This document shows positions 7,228 to 16,034 of a stretch of 64,000 nucleotides of DNA, piece by piece (positions within the stretch are counted from its first letter, which is position 1; the number at the start of each line of letters is the position of its first letter). Source of the DNA: Lachnospiraceae bacterium (GTDB lineage Bacteria > Bacillota > Clostridia > Lachnospirales > Lachnospiraceae); the NCBI GenBank assembly GCA_014804615.1, contig JAAUZL010000008.1, forward strand, positions 210,870 through 274,869, given 5' to 3'. The notes beneath the pieces are model-generated. The model had not been told where the DNA came from and did no database searches. It saw only the letters and a program-made list of their open reading frames with translations. Both the position numbers and the translations under genes were made by a program.

Positions 7228-7453
7228 ACAACAACGCCTCCCCAAATTCCCATTTTGTTTATATCTTTCTTCTTTTCAGTATATTTTTATCATACCACGT
7301 GCATTTCTCATTTACCACAAAACAATTTCCTTTGCCAAAAGTGAAATATCGATATAACAATACACGGTTGCTACAGGAAAAGCAATGTGATAGAATACTC
7401 TTTGCCAAACTCGAAAACAAAGTTAAATTTTCTGATAAAGAAGCATTATCACA

Positions 7454-8806
7454 ATGAAAACAAGAATAAAATCTTACGAAATGGATTTCTGTGAGGGTTC
7501 TCTCTGGAAAAAGATATTACTGTTCAGTATGCCACTGATGTTTTCCAACGTACTGCAGGTTGTGTTCAACATGTCCGATGTGGCTGTTGTAGGTAAGTTT
7601 GCAGGCCCCATCGCCCTTGGTGCCGTAGGTTCCACCAGCATCCTTGTAACTTTGTTTACGGGAATCCTGCTGGGATTGTCCAGCGGTGTCAATGCACTCA
7701 CAGCGCTATACATCGGTTCCAAAAACGAAAAGGATGTAAGAGAAACCGTACATACTGCCGCTATCCTCTGCTTTTGTACCGGCGTATCCATTACCCTGCT
7801 TGGAATCGCCTTTTCCCGGTCTATCCTGACTGCTATGCATACAAAGGAGGAACTAATCGAGGATGCCCTCATCTATCTGAGAATCTACTTGCTGGGAATG
7901 CCTGCGCTGGGGATATTTAACTTTGGTAACTCTGTCCTGAGCGCTGCCGGTGACACAAAAAGGCCCCTGTATTTTTTAAGTTTGGCTGGTGTCTTGAATG
8001 TACTGATGAACCTGTTTTTTGTCATCGTATGCCGCATGAATGTGGCAGGTGTTGCGATCGCCAGTATTCTGGCACAGTATTTTTCTGCAGCGATGGTCCT
8101 TGTCCTTCTTCTGCGAACAAAGGAATGCTTCGGCCTTAAGCCGAGCGCCCTGAAAATTTCCCCGAATAAACTGAAGCGAATCATACGCATTGGAATTCCA
8201 TCCGCTTTTCAATACGCTATTTTCGCTCTTGCAAACCTGTTCGTGCAAACGGGCGTAAATTCTTTTGATCATGTGATGGTAGAGGGAAATTCAGCCGCCA
8301 GCAATGCCGACCCGCTGGTATATGATATGATGGCCGCCTTTTATACTGCATGCACCAGTTTTATCGCCCGGAACTATGGAGCACAGAAAAAAGACCGCAT
8401 CCGAAAAAGTTTCCTCATTTGTATGTTTTACTCTTTTCTGGTAGGTCTGATTCTGGGTGTGGGAATTTATTTGCTGCGTTATCCCTTTTTAGGACTGTTT
8501 ACCAACGACAGCTCTGTAATCAATGCCGGTATCAAACGTTTATCCGTTATGGCGCTTTCCTATTCCGTGTCTGCGTTTATGGATAATTCCATTGCCGCAT
8601 CCAGAGGACTGGGAAGGACCATACTTCCCACTGTTATGGTTATCCTTGGTTCCTGCGTTTTCCGCATTTTCTGGATCTATACGGTGTTTGCTTACTTCAA
8701 AACGATTGAATCATTGTATCTGCTATATGTATTTTCCTGGCTTATCACCGCGATAGCAGAGATTCTGTATTTTATTAAAATATTTCGCAAAATCCAGGTA
8801 TCGTAA
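7454..8806 (+). CDS. MATE-family multidrug efflux transporter
   Basis: The 450-residue product has twelve predicted helices arranged as two six-helix halves. It begins with the family start GSLWKKILLFSMPLMFSNVLQ followed by a short FNMSDVAVVGKF and carries the NFGNSVLSAAGDTKRPL loop after helix 5. MATE proteins use Na+ or H+ gradients to expel cationic drugs or metabolites. It is the only plus-strand gene in the first 36 kb, and no regulator is fused or adjacent, so the substrate is unknown. Confidence 0.92.
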   Translation: MKTRIKSYEMDFCEGSLWKKILLFSMPLMFSNVLQVVFNMSDVAVVGKFAGPIALGAVGSTSILVTLFTGILLGLSSGVNALTALYIGSKNEKDVRETVHTAAILCFCTGVSITLLGIAFSRSILTAMHTKEELIEDALIYLRIYLLGMPALGIFNFGNSVLSAAGDTKRPLYFLSLAGVLNVLMNLFFVIVCRMNVAGVAIASILAQYFSAAMVLVLLLRTKECFGLKPSALKISPNKLKRIIRIGIPSAFQYAIFALANLFVQTGVNSFDHVMVEGNSAASNADPLVYDMMAAFYTACTSFIARNYGAQKKDRIRKSFLICMFYSFLVGLILGVGIYLLRYPFLGLFTNDSSVINAGIKRLSVMALSYSVSAFMDNSIAASRGLGRTILPTVMVILGSCVFRIFWIYTVFAYFKTIESLYLLYVFSWLITAIAEILYFIKIFRKIQVS

Positions 8807-8828
8807 TTACATTAGTTTTTTGAACTAA

Positions 8829-9407
8829 TTAATACCCCATTACTCTTTTGACTTCACTGGCTTTTTCCTTCGATGTAAGCATTTCTAATAAATGAAATGC
8901 GACTTCAGGAGCAGTTTTAGGACATGATGATGTTATGATATTATCATCAACTACTATCCATTCATCTCCGAGTACAGCTCCAAATTTTTTCAATTCTTCT
9001 CTCTTATATCCACCTCGCAAATGATATGTTGTTGCTTTTCTGTTTTTTAATATACCACTTTTAGCTAATGGAAAAGCTGCAACGCAGACTGACGCAATGG
9101 GCTTATGTTGTGAATGAAAAGAGCGAATTAGGTTTAGTGTTTTTTCATGATACGCTTCCTTATAAAATCCATATTCTTCAAATCCTCCAGGTATAGCCAA
9201 CGCATCATATTGATCTACGTCAACATCATCTATTAGAATATCTGCTGTTATGGACACTCCAAATGTACTTACGATAGTACGATTGAATCCACATATATCA
9301 ATCACTATATCACAATTAAAATCATCATGTGCCCATCCAATAACGTCCACAAAGGGACTGAATTCCATTGTCTCAAAAGCATTTAAACACAATAGTAATA
9401 TTTTCAT
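8829..9407 (-). CDS. DJ-1/PfpI family protein
   Basis: The 192-residue protein has the flavodoxin-like DJ-1/PfpI fold: a buried Glu at position 15 (FETMEFS), the ALAIPGGFEEYGF loop, and the nucleophile elbow IASVCVAAF with Cys108. A late DDNIITSSCPKTAPEVAFHLLE segment is typical of the family. Members act as glyoxalase-like, protein-repair or chaperone enzymes; the exact activity is not readable. It stands alone. Confidence 0.88.
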   Translation of the reverse strand: MKILLLCLNAFETMEFSPFVDVIGWAHDDFNCDIVIDICGFNRTIVSTFGVSITADILIDDVDVDQYDALAIPGGFEEYGFYKEAYHEKTLNLIRSFHSQHKPIASVCVAAFPLAKSGILKNRKATTYHLRGGYKREELKKFGAVLGDEWIVVDDNIITSSCPKTAPEVAFHLLEMLTSKEKASEVKRVMGY

Positions 9408-9449
9408 TTGCTTATCTCTCCATAAATTCTAATTTATCATTAAAAACAA

Positions 9450-9471
9450 GGGCATGGCAACCGCCATGCCC
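9450..9471 (-). terminator. Strong bidirectional terminator hairpin
   Basis: GGGCATGGC and GCCATGCCC form a perfect 9-bp stem with a 4-nt loop. The minus strand continues TTGTTTTTAATG and the plus strand TACATTTTTAT. It separates the DJ-1 gene from the integrated elements to the right. Confidence 0.8.
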
Positions 9472-9478
9472 TACATTT

Positions 9479-9574
9479 TTATCGTTCTAACGATTCATCA
9501 ATTCTCTGTTTCTGTTCTTTCAAATCGTTCTGCTTCCCATACAGATTATTGCACTCTTTACAGATTTCCTTCAT
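9479..9574 (-). CDS. Short ORF, 31 aa, beside att site
   Basis: The frame reads MKEICKECNNLYGKQNDLKE and ends with a polar helix (QRIDESLER), just before the terminator at 9450. There is no good ribosome site, and a stop lies four codons upstream. Two Cys-x-x-Cys-like residues and a coiled-coil-like tail are visible. It may be a remnant of a longer gene cut by integration at the adjacent site. Confidence 0.3.
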   Translation of the reverse strand: MKEICKECNNLYGKQNDLKEQKQRIDESLER

Positions 9575-9585
9575 GAGTTCGCATC

Positions 9586-9595
9586 ACTCGAACTC
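9586..9595. repeat. att-like core 4 (guaA-end type)
   Basis: ACTCGAACTC on the plus strand; the minus strand reads GHAEFE-stop, echoing the C-terminus of the guaA-like gene at 38087. It marks the outer end of the left-most well-preserved insertion. Confidence 0.65.
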
Positions 9596-9698
9596 GGCGT
9601 GTCCTTCGATACTCTTAACTATATTTGTTTAAGCCTTGTGCAAATTCACGCCTGCTTTTGCTTCAATTACATCATTTATTTTGACTTGCTGATTTTCT

Positions 9699-9716
9699 GT
9701 TGCCAAAGTGTTGCCA
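9699..9716 (+). repeat. 11-bp-spaced direct repeats (arm-site-like)
   Basis: GTTGCCA occurs twice, 11 bp apart, about 105 bp inside the att core at 9586. The spacing of one helical turn is as seen for arm-type binding sites of tyrosine recombinases. Confidence 0.5.
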
Positions 9717-9732
9717 CTATACTCTGAAACTT

Positions 9733-11274
9733 TTACTTATCTTTTACAATTTTTGCAATTATTTCCGAAGACAAACCACTTGTATTTTGTGTTACGTTTT
9801 GTAAAAAAAACCTTCTTTCATCTTTTGGAAGTAGTTCTGAAGCAATTAGTAATGCTCTTTGTCCCCATGCTCCAAGTCCATTATAGTCTTGCTTCAACTC
9901 GCGTATCCATGACTTCTGCTTTGCTGAATATGCTGCTAAAATTATTTCTCTCTTTATATAATCTGATGAATTGTTATACATTTCTACCAAACGTGCAATA
10001 TGATTAAATTTATCTGTTTTAGCAAATAAATTAAGAATAGTTATTTGTAAAAATTCATTTGATCTGATTATAGGATTCTTCAACATTCCCAGCAACTTTT
10101 CACCTATATTTTCAAGAACTATATTGCTTTCCTGCGCAATAGAAGAAAAATATAATGCAATATCACTAATTGCAGGCATCAAATTATCAATTTCCCTAAT
10201 GGTAACATTAATTGCTGTATCAACACCAACATTGCTCAGTCTTCTAAACAACCATCTAATCCTTTGATAATCCTTATTTTCAGTTAGATAGCTCATTAAT
10301 ATGTTTTCTATACGTTCTTCACTAAATACTTCTTTATCAACCTCATTAATATTGTCTATACCAATTATTGCATATGGATCTGAGGAATATGTATTGATTA
10401 TCTTGATCATTTCCTCTTCTAATTCACTAATTGGATTATCTTTAAGCATATCATTACATTTTTGTAAGAAATCTTCTTTAGTATATATTTTAGTTTTATG
10501 CCTCTGCATATTCAATTTTAAAGAATCTAGTACCTTTGCCAATTCATATATTACAATCTGCCCTTCGCTTTCTGAATTGACAAAAACAATTATATCGTCA
10601 GAATATCGGCAATAATCATATCCTTTCATTAACAAATTTTCATCAAGTGGTATAAGACACATTTCAGCAAACAAATGCATTGCATGTGGCCCTATCGGGA
10701 TACCTTGCGATACAGTCTGTGTAGTATTTTGCAACATTCTTCTAATTGATTTAATAATTTGATTCTCAAATCCACAATCAATTAGTTGATTTTCTAATGT
10801 ATGATGATAAATTCTATTATAAAAATCAGCAATATCTATGTAAACGGCAAAAGTATACTGGTTCATTTTTTCTTTTGACGTGATCCAAAAATTTTTCCAT
10901 GCTTCTTTCCTATCATACATATTACCCTCAGAGGTTGGTTTAAATCTATAATTAAATACCTTTTTTTCCTCTATTGGTACACGCTTTTCTTCTATTTTAT
11001 TTCCATATTGGTATATTAGTGCTACAATTAAAATATTATCAATAGGATCTAATTGTATTGCTACTCGATATGAATATTCATCCTTAGGTATAATAAACCT
11101 TCGATATTGTTGCCAATTGTATTCTTCAATTTCAATTTCCTTTAACCTATTAACCAAATATTCTTCATTTTCAAGCAAAATTTCATACTCTTTCAATGTT
11201 GGAAACAAATCCGTATCCTTTTCTTTCTTGATATGAATTAGAGCCCATCTTATTGATGTTTCTTGTAATTTCAT
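9733..11274 (-). CDS. Defence-type reverse transcriptase with helical C-terminal domain
   Basis: The 513-residue product has an RT palm in its first 300 residues: motif A VYIDIADFYNRI near 148, motif B QGIPIGPHAM near 191 and the catalytic YCRYSDDIIVF near 225. Residues 320-513 are all helical with HEAT-like repeats. This layout, and S rather than A in Y-S-D-D, fits the unknown-group/Abi-like reverse transcriptases used against phages (DRT class) rather than group II intron RTs, since no maturase or HNH domain follows. I chose the ATG with GAGGATAAG upstream. The exact DRT subtype is not clear. It sits alone between two att cores. Confidence 0.8.
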   Translation of the reverse strand: MKLQETSIRWALIHIKKEKDTDLFPTLKEYEILLENEEYLVNRLKEIEIEEYNWQQYRRFIIPKDEYSYRVAIQLDPIDNILIVALIYQYGNKIEEKRVPIEEKKVFNYRFKPTSEGNMYDRKEAWKNFWITSKEKMNQYTFAVYIDIADFYNRIYHHTLENQLIDCGFENQIIKSIRRMLQNTTQTVSQGIPIGPHAMHLFAEMCLIPLDENLLMKGYDYCRYSDDIIVFVNSESEGQIVIYELAKVLDSLKLNMQRHKTKIYTKEDFLQKCNDMLKDNPISELEEEMIKIINTYSSDPYAIIGIDNINEVDKEVFSEERIENILMSYLTENKDYQRIRWLFRRLSNVGVDTAINVTIREIDNLMPAISDIALYFSSIAQESNIVLENIGEKLLGMLKNPIIRSNEFLQITILNLFAKTDKFNHIARLVEMYNNSSDYIKREIILAAYSAKQKSWIRELKQDYNGLGAWGQRALLIASELLPKDERRFFLQNVTQNTSGLSSEIIAKIVKDK

Positions 11275-11451
11275 TTTCTTATCCTCTATATCTTTAAATT
11301 TTATATGTATCAGCGAATAAATCAAATTACATAATACTAATTTGATTGGCAACATACCATTTCAAAAAAATTAGTAATAAATATAATGCTTACACCACAG
11401 ACAATCCCCTAGACTACCTACCATATATAATAAATAATATACTCTTGTACT

Positions 11452-11461
11452 ACTCGAACTC
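11452..11461. repeat. att-like core 3 (guaA-end type)
   Basis: ACTCGAACTC preceded by CT, as at the guaA-like stop codon; the minus strand reads KKEFE-stop. It separates the RT segment from the TOTE-like segment. Confidence 0.7.
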
Positions 11462-11564
11462 TTTTTTCTGTTGTTGGCAGGGTGTATTTTTTATTGCTTC
11501 CCCTCGCAAAACCGTATCATTTTGATCCGGTTTTATTACTTGTTTATGTGGTTTCAAAGCTGGG

Positions 11565-11581
11565 GTACCCAAATTGTACCC
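11565..11581 (+). repeat. 11-bp-spaced direct repeats (arm-site-like)
   Basis: GTACCC occurs at 11565 and 11576. A related GGGTAC stands at 15547 near the other end of the same segment. Confidence 0.5.
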
Positions 11582-11638
11582 AGACGATTTGAGTATTATT
11601 TCAAATACCTTCTCTGCAATCTCATCGGTGCTATTTTT

Positions 11639-14605
11639 CTACATTGTCTCACCCTGATATTTTTCATTTCCAAATGTCATCTCAAGTAGTTCGTTCGCAA
11701 TCTTACCATCCACAATACGCATCAGATTATCTTCTGCATCTTCTTTTCCCAAGAAATTCATACTTCCATACCAGACCACTTCGTGGTCTATAATGCAATA
11801 ATGCTCACAATAATCTTGTACAAGATTCATCTCGAAGCCAGCCCTTCGCATCTGTTCCTGCAATTCCTGCCAGTATGCACTGTCTCCATAGCCATAGCAG
11901 TCTGGTTTCCATGTGACAATGCCTATGCTAATTCCTGCCTCCTGCTTTTCCCTGAGTATATGAATCATATCATATACTTTTTTGGTACTAATAGCAGGAC
12001 TGGAAATTATAATCTCTTTCTCTGCGGAGAGTAAATCTTTCTGGTAGATATCCGCGTAATTATCTATGCCAAAAATTGCATTAGTCGTTTGTTTATGTGC
12101 GTCAATCCCAGAAAAAATATCGTATCCAATCTGTTTGTACGCCTTAAGTCTTTTATGATACATCCTGTCAAACATAGATATATGACTATCAACATAATCA
12201 TATATAATCACGCTTTTCTTGCCCTCATAATCCCTATTCAAACGTCCGGCATACTGCTCCACAACGCCCTTCCATGCCACAGGGGTTGCCATGATAAGAG
12301 TATCCAGCCTCGGATAATCGAATCCTTCTCCTATCAGTTTACCTGTCGCAACAAGGATCATGCTTTCCTCAGACTTGACCTGATCCATCTGTTTTAAAAT
12401 CTCTTTATGCTCTTTATTTGAATTTCTGCCGGACAGTAAAAAGACTTTGTCTGCATAATTTATCAGCTGTTGATACAATCGCTGTGAATGCTCCACATAT
12501 TTGGAAAGAACCACTGGTGTCCTTCCATCATTCACGCATTGTTTCACATCCCTTATGATTAATTCGTCTCTGTCTTCATTATCACGGATTATTTCATATG
12601 CCTCGTTTGGATGCATTTTATCCTGTGAAAATCTCGGCGCCACCACTCTTGTAAAGCGCGGATAAACAAGATGCTCTATCCCCTGCTCCTTTGCCCTGTC
12701 CTTTGAAGTATATTGATAACGAATTGGTCCAAGAAGCATATAATTTATTTTTTCCAAACCGTCACCTCTAAATGGTGTAGCCGTTACTCCATACACATAT
12801 TTTGCATTTGCTTCCTGCAAAATATCGACTATTGTATCCGATGCGGCATGATGACATTCATCTATCAAAATGAGTCCATAGTCCCTTAACCGCCTATGAT
12901 ATTCACCATTCTTACAGATTGAACCAACCATCGCGATATCAATGATGCCTGTAGTGGAATCGTGAGGTCCCTGCAATTTCCCAATTATACTTTTTCGTCT
13001 CTTCTTACGACCTGTGGGTGTCTCATACTCTGGAAGTTCTTCATTAATATATAAGAACTTTTCCAGTGCCTCTTTCCATTGTTCCATCAATGCTGATGAC
13101 TGAAGAAGAATAAGTGTGTTTACCTGCTTTTTCGCTATAACATTACAGCACACCACCGTCTTTCCAAATGCTGTGGCAGCATTAAGAATTCCGTTGTCAT
13201 GTTGAAGAAGCTTTTCTACAGCGGATATCTGTGATTCTTTCAATTCACCAATGAATTCCACATGAATCGGCTGTCCTTTGCTCCGCTTATCATCTATTTC
13301 ATACTCCATATTGGCTTTTTCACACTCTTCGATTATATTCTCCAAAATACCTCTTGGAACTATGATGAATCCACCTTCATCACGCCCCAGATAAATATAT
13401 CTGTAATTCTCAAAATTAGACAATCCCATAGCTTGATTTTTATAAAACACAGGATTGTCAAACGCCGCCATTCTTCTGATTTGATTTTGCATTCTGGGTT
13501 GTAAATTCACTGCATTCACATACACACCGTTTGACAATGTAATATGCAGAATCCCATCAACATCTTCCTTTTGAAAGTGCTTTGCTTTCTCCCATGGCTT
13601 TTCATTGTTGCTTTCAAAAATATCTTTGTAATCCGCAACAGTATATGTACTTCCTTCTGTCCATTCCTTTATCTTATCCTCAATAAACTCTTTCGAAAGT
13701 TTTTTCTTGTTAAGCAACACTTCCCACTGATTCGGATATGCATTCCAGTGTTCATCTATGAAGGCACTGTTTCCTTCTTTTATTGCCTGTCCCTGTAATG
13801 GCAGCGCAATCAGATTACCCACTCCGCCTTCCGGAAGATGATCCTGCATGGGCAACATGCGGTCATAAAAGCGAAATGACTTTAAATTTACAGACTCTGC
13901 TCCTTTATTTAACAGAGCAAAACCAAATTTTCTTGCAAAATCAGCTTCTATGGGTTTTTGGAAGAATATCCAAAGATGTGCGCCCTTCCCCGAGCGTGAA
14001 CGCTCTACCAACGCATCAATTCCGTTAATATCACAAATTTTTCTCAGGCTGTCTACTTCTTCTCTCCACAAATCGTCATCATTCGCAAAATCGCTTTTTC
14101 CTGCACCTTTTTCATGATTATCAAAATCGAAAACAATAAATCGGCAGGTATCATCTGCTAAAAGAGGAAAAACACCTATGACATCTGTGGCATCCTCTGA
14201 ATTTCCTTTCAAATGGTCAATAATCTGTTCCTTTTTTAACTCCTTATATGCCCGTCTCTGACAATCCTGACATCTCACCTTACTTCCGGTAATTCTCGGG
14301 CAGCCATTTTTCCAAAAGTTATAGCATTGTGTATAATAATTTACTTCCCCAGTAGATTTCTTTATGGTACGCTTGCTATATACATCTGTACGTCCCCAAA
14401 ACATACTAAAGAACGCTTTTGCTTCTGTTTCCGTAATTTCTCTTGGTATAATTCTTGCTCCTTGATTTGGATCATATTCATTGCCGATGTCATCTATATC
14501 TTTTATCGAATAGAAAATCCCTGCATCCGCCAGCAGATTCTTCAAATATTGGTTTTCCTTTTCCAGACATTGTAATCTTTTTTCCAATTCTGAAATGCTT
14601 CTCAT
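11639..14605 (-). CDS. TOTE-type primase-helicase-PLD conflict protein
   Basis: The 988-residue product starts with a coiled coil, then an archaeo-eukaryotic primase-like domain of the TOTE conflict-system type: FIVFDFDNHEKG near 158 supplies the acidic pair and GAHLWIFFQKP near 210 the basic/His part, with a Cys cluster (NGCPRI, RCQDCQ) before it. A superfamily 2 helicase follows: NAATAFGKTVV near 480 as Walker A and LILIDECHHAA near 578. The C-terminus is PLD-like, HYCIIDHEVVWYGSMN near 940, but lacks the Lys of a classical HKD motif. Such proteins are thought to act on invading nucleic acid. The start has AAGGAG 6 nt upstream. Confidence 0.85.
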   Translation of the reverse strand: MRSISELEKRLQCLEKENQYLKNLLADAGIFYSIKDIDDIGNEYDPNQGARIIPREITETEAKAFFSMFWGRTDVYSKRTIKKSTGEVNYYTQCYNFWKNGCPRITGSKVRCQDCQRRAYKELKKEQIIDHLKGNSEDATDVIGVFPLLADDTCRFIVFDFDNHEKGAGKSDFANDDDLWREEVDSLRKICDINGIDALVERSRSGKGAHLWIFFQKPIEADFARKFGFALLNKGAESVNLKSFRFYDRMLPMQDHLPEGGVGNLIALPLQGQAIKEGNSAFIDEHWNAYPNQWEVLLNKKKLSKEFIEDKIKEWTEGSTYTVADYKDIFESNNEKPWEKAKHFQKEDVDGILHITLSNGVYVNAVNLQPRMQNQIRRMAAFDNPVFYKNQAMGLSNFENYRYIYLGRDEGGFIIVPRGILENIIEECEKANMEYEIDDKRSKGQPIHVEFIGELKESQISAVEKLLQHDNGILNAATAFGKTVVCCNVIAKKQVNTLILLQSSALMEQWKEALEKFLYINEELPEYETPTGRKKRRKSIIGKLQGPHDSTTGIIDIAMVGSICKNGEYHRRLRDYGLILIDECHHAASDTIVDILQEANAKYVYGVTATPFRGDGLEKINYMLLGPIRYQYTSKDRAKEQGIEHLVYPRFTRVVAPRFSQDKMHPNEAYEIIRDNEDRDELIIRDVKQCVNDGRTPVVLSKYVEHSQRLYQQLINYADKVFLLSGRNSNKEHKEILKQMDQVKSEESMILVATGKLIGEGFDYPRLDTLIMATPVAWKGVVEQYAGRLNRDYEGKKSVIIYDYVDSHISMFDRMYHKRLKAYKQIGYDIFSGIDAHKQTTNAIFGIDNYADIYQKDLLSAEKEIIISSPAISTKKVYDMIHILREKQEAGISIGIVTWKPDCYGYGDSAYWQELQEQMRRAGFEMNLVQDYCEHYCIIDHEVVWYGSMNFLGKEDAEDNLMRIVDGKIANELLEMTFGNEKYQGETM

Positions 14606-14746
14606 CAGGAACTCCTTCCTGCTCCTCAAAACAAGATATACTTTTTATCCTTTACCACCCTTTTCATCTCACTAATCCACTACATCATACAGTTTTTATA
14701 TTGTTCAAAGCATTTTTTAGAAGCAGCGGCTATAAATAGAATAGAA

Positions 14747-15151
14747 CTACACTGCAATGATACAGCTTTCCTCATAAAGCGGAATTTTAGAATCATGAGT
14801 AATAAATTTCAGTCCATCTGCTTTTGCCTGCGCGATCATAATACGATCAAACGGGTCATTATGTACTTGACCCTGATCATGATATACCAAAGTTTCCAAC
14901 ATTTTTATGTGATTATCAGCAATAGGCAGCATTCGATACCCCATCTCTCTGCATAAATCTGATAACCGTGAGCCACTAATATGAATTTTATCCGGCTTCG
15001 CCATATATTTAATCGTTGTCTCCCAAATAGACGCAGAACTGTAAAAAATATCATTTCCTGCATCTACGATCAGTTTTCTGGCTTGACTGGATAACTTAGG
15101 ATTATCGTCCAGCGCCCAGAGGATAATATGCGTATCCAATAGCAGCTTCAT
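14747..15151 (-). CDS. PIN-domain toxin, VapC-like
   Basis: A 134-residue PIN ribonuclease. The acidic residues sit in LLLDTHIILWAL (Asp6), SIWETTIK, NDPFDRIMIAQA and FITHDSKI, in the order expected for the metal-binding site of VapC toxins. It begins one base before the antitoxin stop, so the two are translationally coupled. VapC enzymes cut tRNA or rRNA when the antitoxin is degraded. It belongs to the plus/minus Sll0205-like branch by its SSASIWE pattern. Confidence 0.88.
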   Translation of the reverse strand: MKLLLDTHIILWALDDNPKLSSQARKLIVDAGNDIFYSSASIWETTIKYMAKPDKIHISGSRLSDLCREMGYRMLPIADNHIKMLETLVYHDQGQVHNDPFDRIMIAQAKADGLKFITHDSKIPLYEESCIIAV

Positions 15152-15381
15152 TACATACCTCCAAATAATTTCGCAATTTCAGGATTCATTTCGTCAAAGT
15201 CATAATCATCCTCATATAAGTCCTGTCCTTTCGCAATGCCAATTCTCTTAGAAACCAGCGTTGCTCGCTTTTCTGTAGAATCCGATTGCATGAAGCGGTT
15301 AATCATTTCCAATATGAACTGTAGATTATCTTCTGACAATCCATTTACCTTTTGAACTACCTGTTCTTTTAATGTCAACAT
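15151..15381 (-). CDS. Antitoxin partner of the PIN toxin
   Basis: A 76-residue acidic protein with a helical N-terminus (LTLKEQVVQKVNGLSEDNL) and a C-terminal tail GIAKGQDLYEDDYDFDEMNP that probably wraps around the toxin. The same tail recurs in the broken gene at 19931-20227, so this module is used by more than one antitoxin here. The ATG with GGCGGAG upstream is preferred over the longer frame. It is the first gene of the pair and would autoregulate it. Confidence 0.75.
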   Translation of the reverse strand: MLTLKEQVVQKVNGLSEDNLQFILEMINRFMQSDSTEKRATLVSKRIGIAKGQDLYEDDYDFDEMNPEIAKLFGGM

Positions 15382-15594
15382 GAAAGCTCCGCCTTTCTCC
15401 AAAACAAATCTATTTGCTGTTTATATTATACCGTCAATACGAGTTCCATATTTATTATATACTCAAAAGGCTTTTTTCTCAATCCGATTCTCTGTTTTGA
15501 TTTAATAAACTGTTCCAATTATCCGCTCATTGTCCCACTTCCAGTTGGGTACAAAATTTCCAATGGTTTCTACAACATACAAATAATACGGATA

Positions 15595-15625
15595 ATGGCA
15601 GATAATCATATAGACTATCTGCCAT
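15595..15625. terminator. Inverted repeat next to att core 2
   Basis: ATGGCAGATA and TATCTGCCAT form a perfect 10-bp stem with an 11-nt loop, 28 bp from the att core. T-runs are weak; it may be a terminator carried at the element end. Confidence 0.5.
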
Positions 15626-15653
15626 TTAAAATAATCTATGCAAAAAAGTAATT

Positions 15654-15663
15654 ACTCGAACTC
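15654..15663. repeat. att-like core 2 (left end of the 22 kb element)
   Basis: ACTCGAACTC followed by AA, matching the guaA-end site at 38089 over 12 bp. The minus strand reads LRVEFE-stop. Confidence 0.75.
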
Positions 15664-15765
15664 AACTCGTAAAACAATTGCACCCTATATTTTCGGTCTT
15701 TTTGCCCCTTTTTCATCTCTCAAATCTTGAAATTTCTAGGGTGTCTATTCCGTTGCAAGCATTAT

Positions 15766-15804
15766 TAGAACCAGAGTAGAACCAATGGGTATATAATAGA
15801 ACCA
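15766..15804 (+). repeat. Arm-type repeats, left end
   Basis: TAGAACCA occurs at 15766 and 15777 (11 bp apart) and again at 15797. The same paired repeat lies at 38009-38027 near the other end, in the same orientation. Confidence 0.7.
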
Positions 15805-16034
15805 GAGTTATTGTCCTGCATTTGTGCTCAGGCTTCTCCAACAAACTCTTTATTTCATATAAACAGCATCATTACGGGAGAGCAAATATACGCAGTACCG
15901 GTTCATGCTGATGCCTTTCCACAACCATCCCTTCTATCGTAATCTCTTCAAAGCCACATATATCATATGAGATGCTTTCGATTGACTTAGCGATTTGTCT
16001 GAGTTCTGAATAATCTCATACTAAATATCATTTT

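Larger units (their letters stand above)
9586..11461. mobile_element. Integrated segment carrying a reverse transcriptase
   Basis: Two copies of the guaA-type att core (9586 and 11452) bound a 1.9 kb segment whose only full gene is the reverse transcriptase. Just inside the left core lie GTTGCCA repeats with 11-bp spacing (9699 and 9710), and an inverse copy TTGGCAAC lies near the right core at about 11346. No integrase is present, so it would need one in trans. Confidence 0.55.
11275..11638. other. Non-coding gap between TOTE-like gene and RT, holding att core
   Basis: No convincing gene is present. It holds the att core at 11452 and, near 11515-11545, a hairpin (AAAACCG/CGGTTTT). A non-coding RNA for the RT could start here, since some defence RTs use one upstream, but no clear structure is visible. 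Confidence 0.35.
11452..15663. mobile_element. Integrated segment with TOTE-like defence gene and VapBC pair
   Basis: Bounded by att cores at 11452 and 15654, this 4.2 kb segment holds one large conflict-system protein and a toxin-antitoxin pair on the minus strand, but no integrase. GTACCC repeats with 11-bp spacing lie about 110 bp inside the left core, and a single GGGTAC lies about 100 bp inside the right one in inverse orientation. A stem (ATGGCAGATA/TATCTGCCAT) stands next to the right core. Confidence 0.6.
15382..16034. other. Intergenic: boundary of two integrated elements
   Basis: No gene is seen. In order it holds GGGTAC at 15547, an inverted repeat at 15595-15625, the att core at 15654, and three TAGAACCA repeats at 15766, 15777 and 15797. 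Confidence 0.55.

Noticed and set aside
11275..11638. Retron msr-msd
   Set aside because: No inverted repeat pair and no branching G context was found, and the RT is longer than retron RTs and has a helical C-terminal domain.
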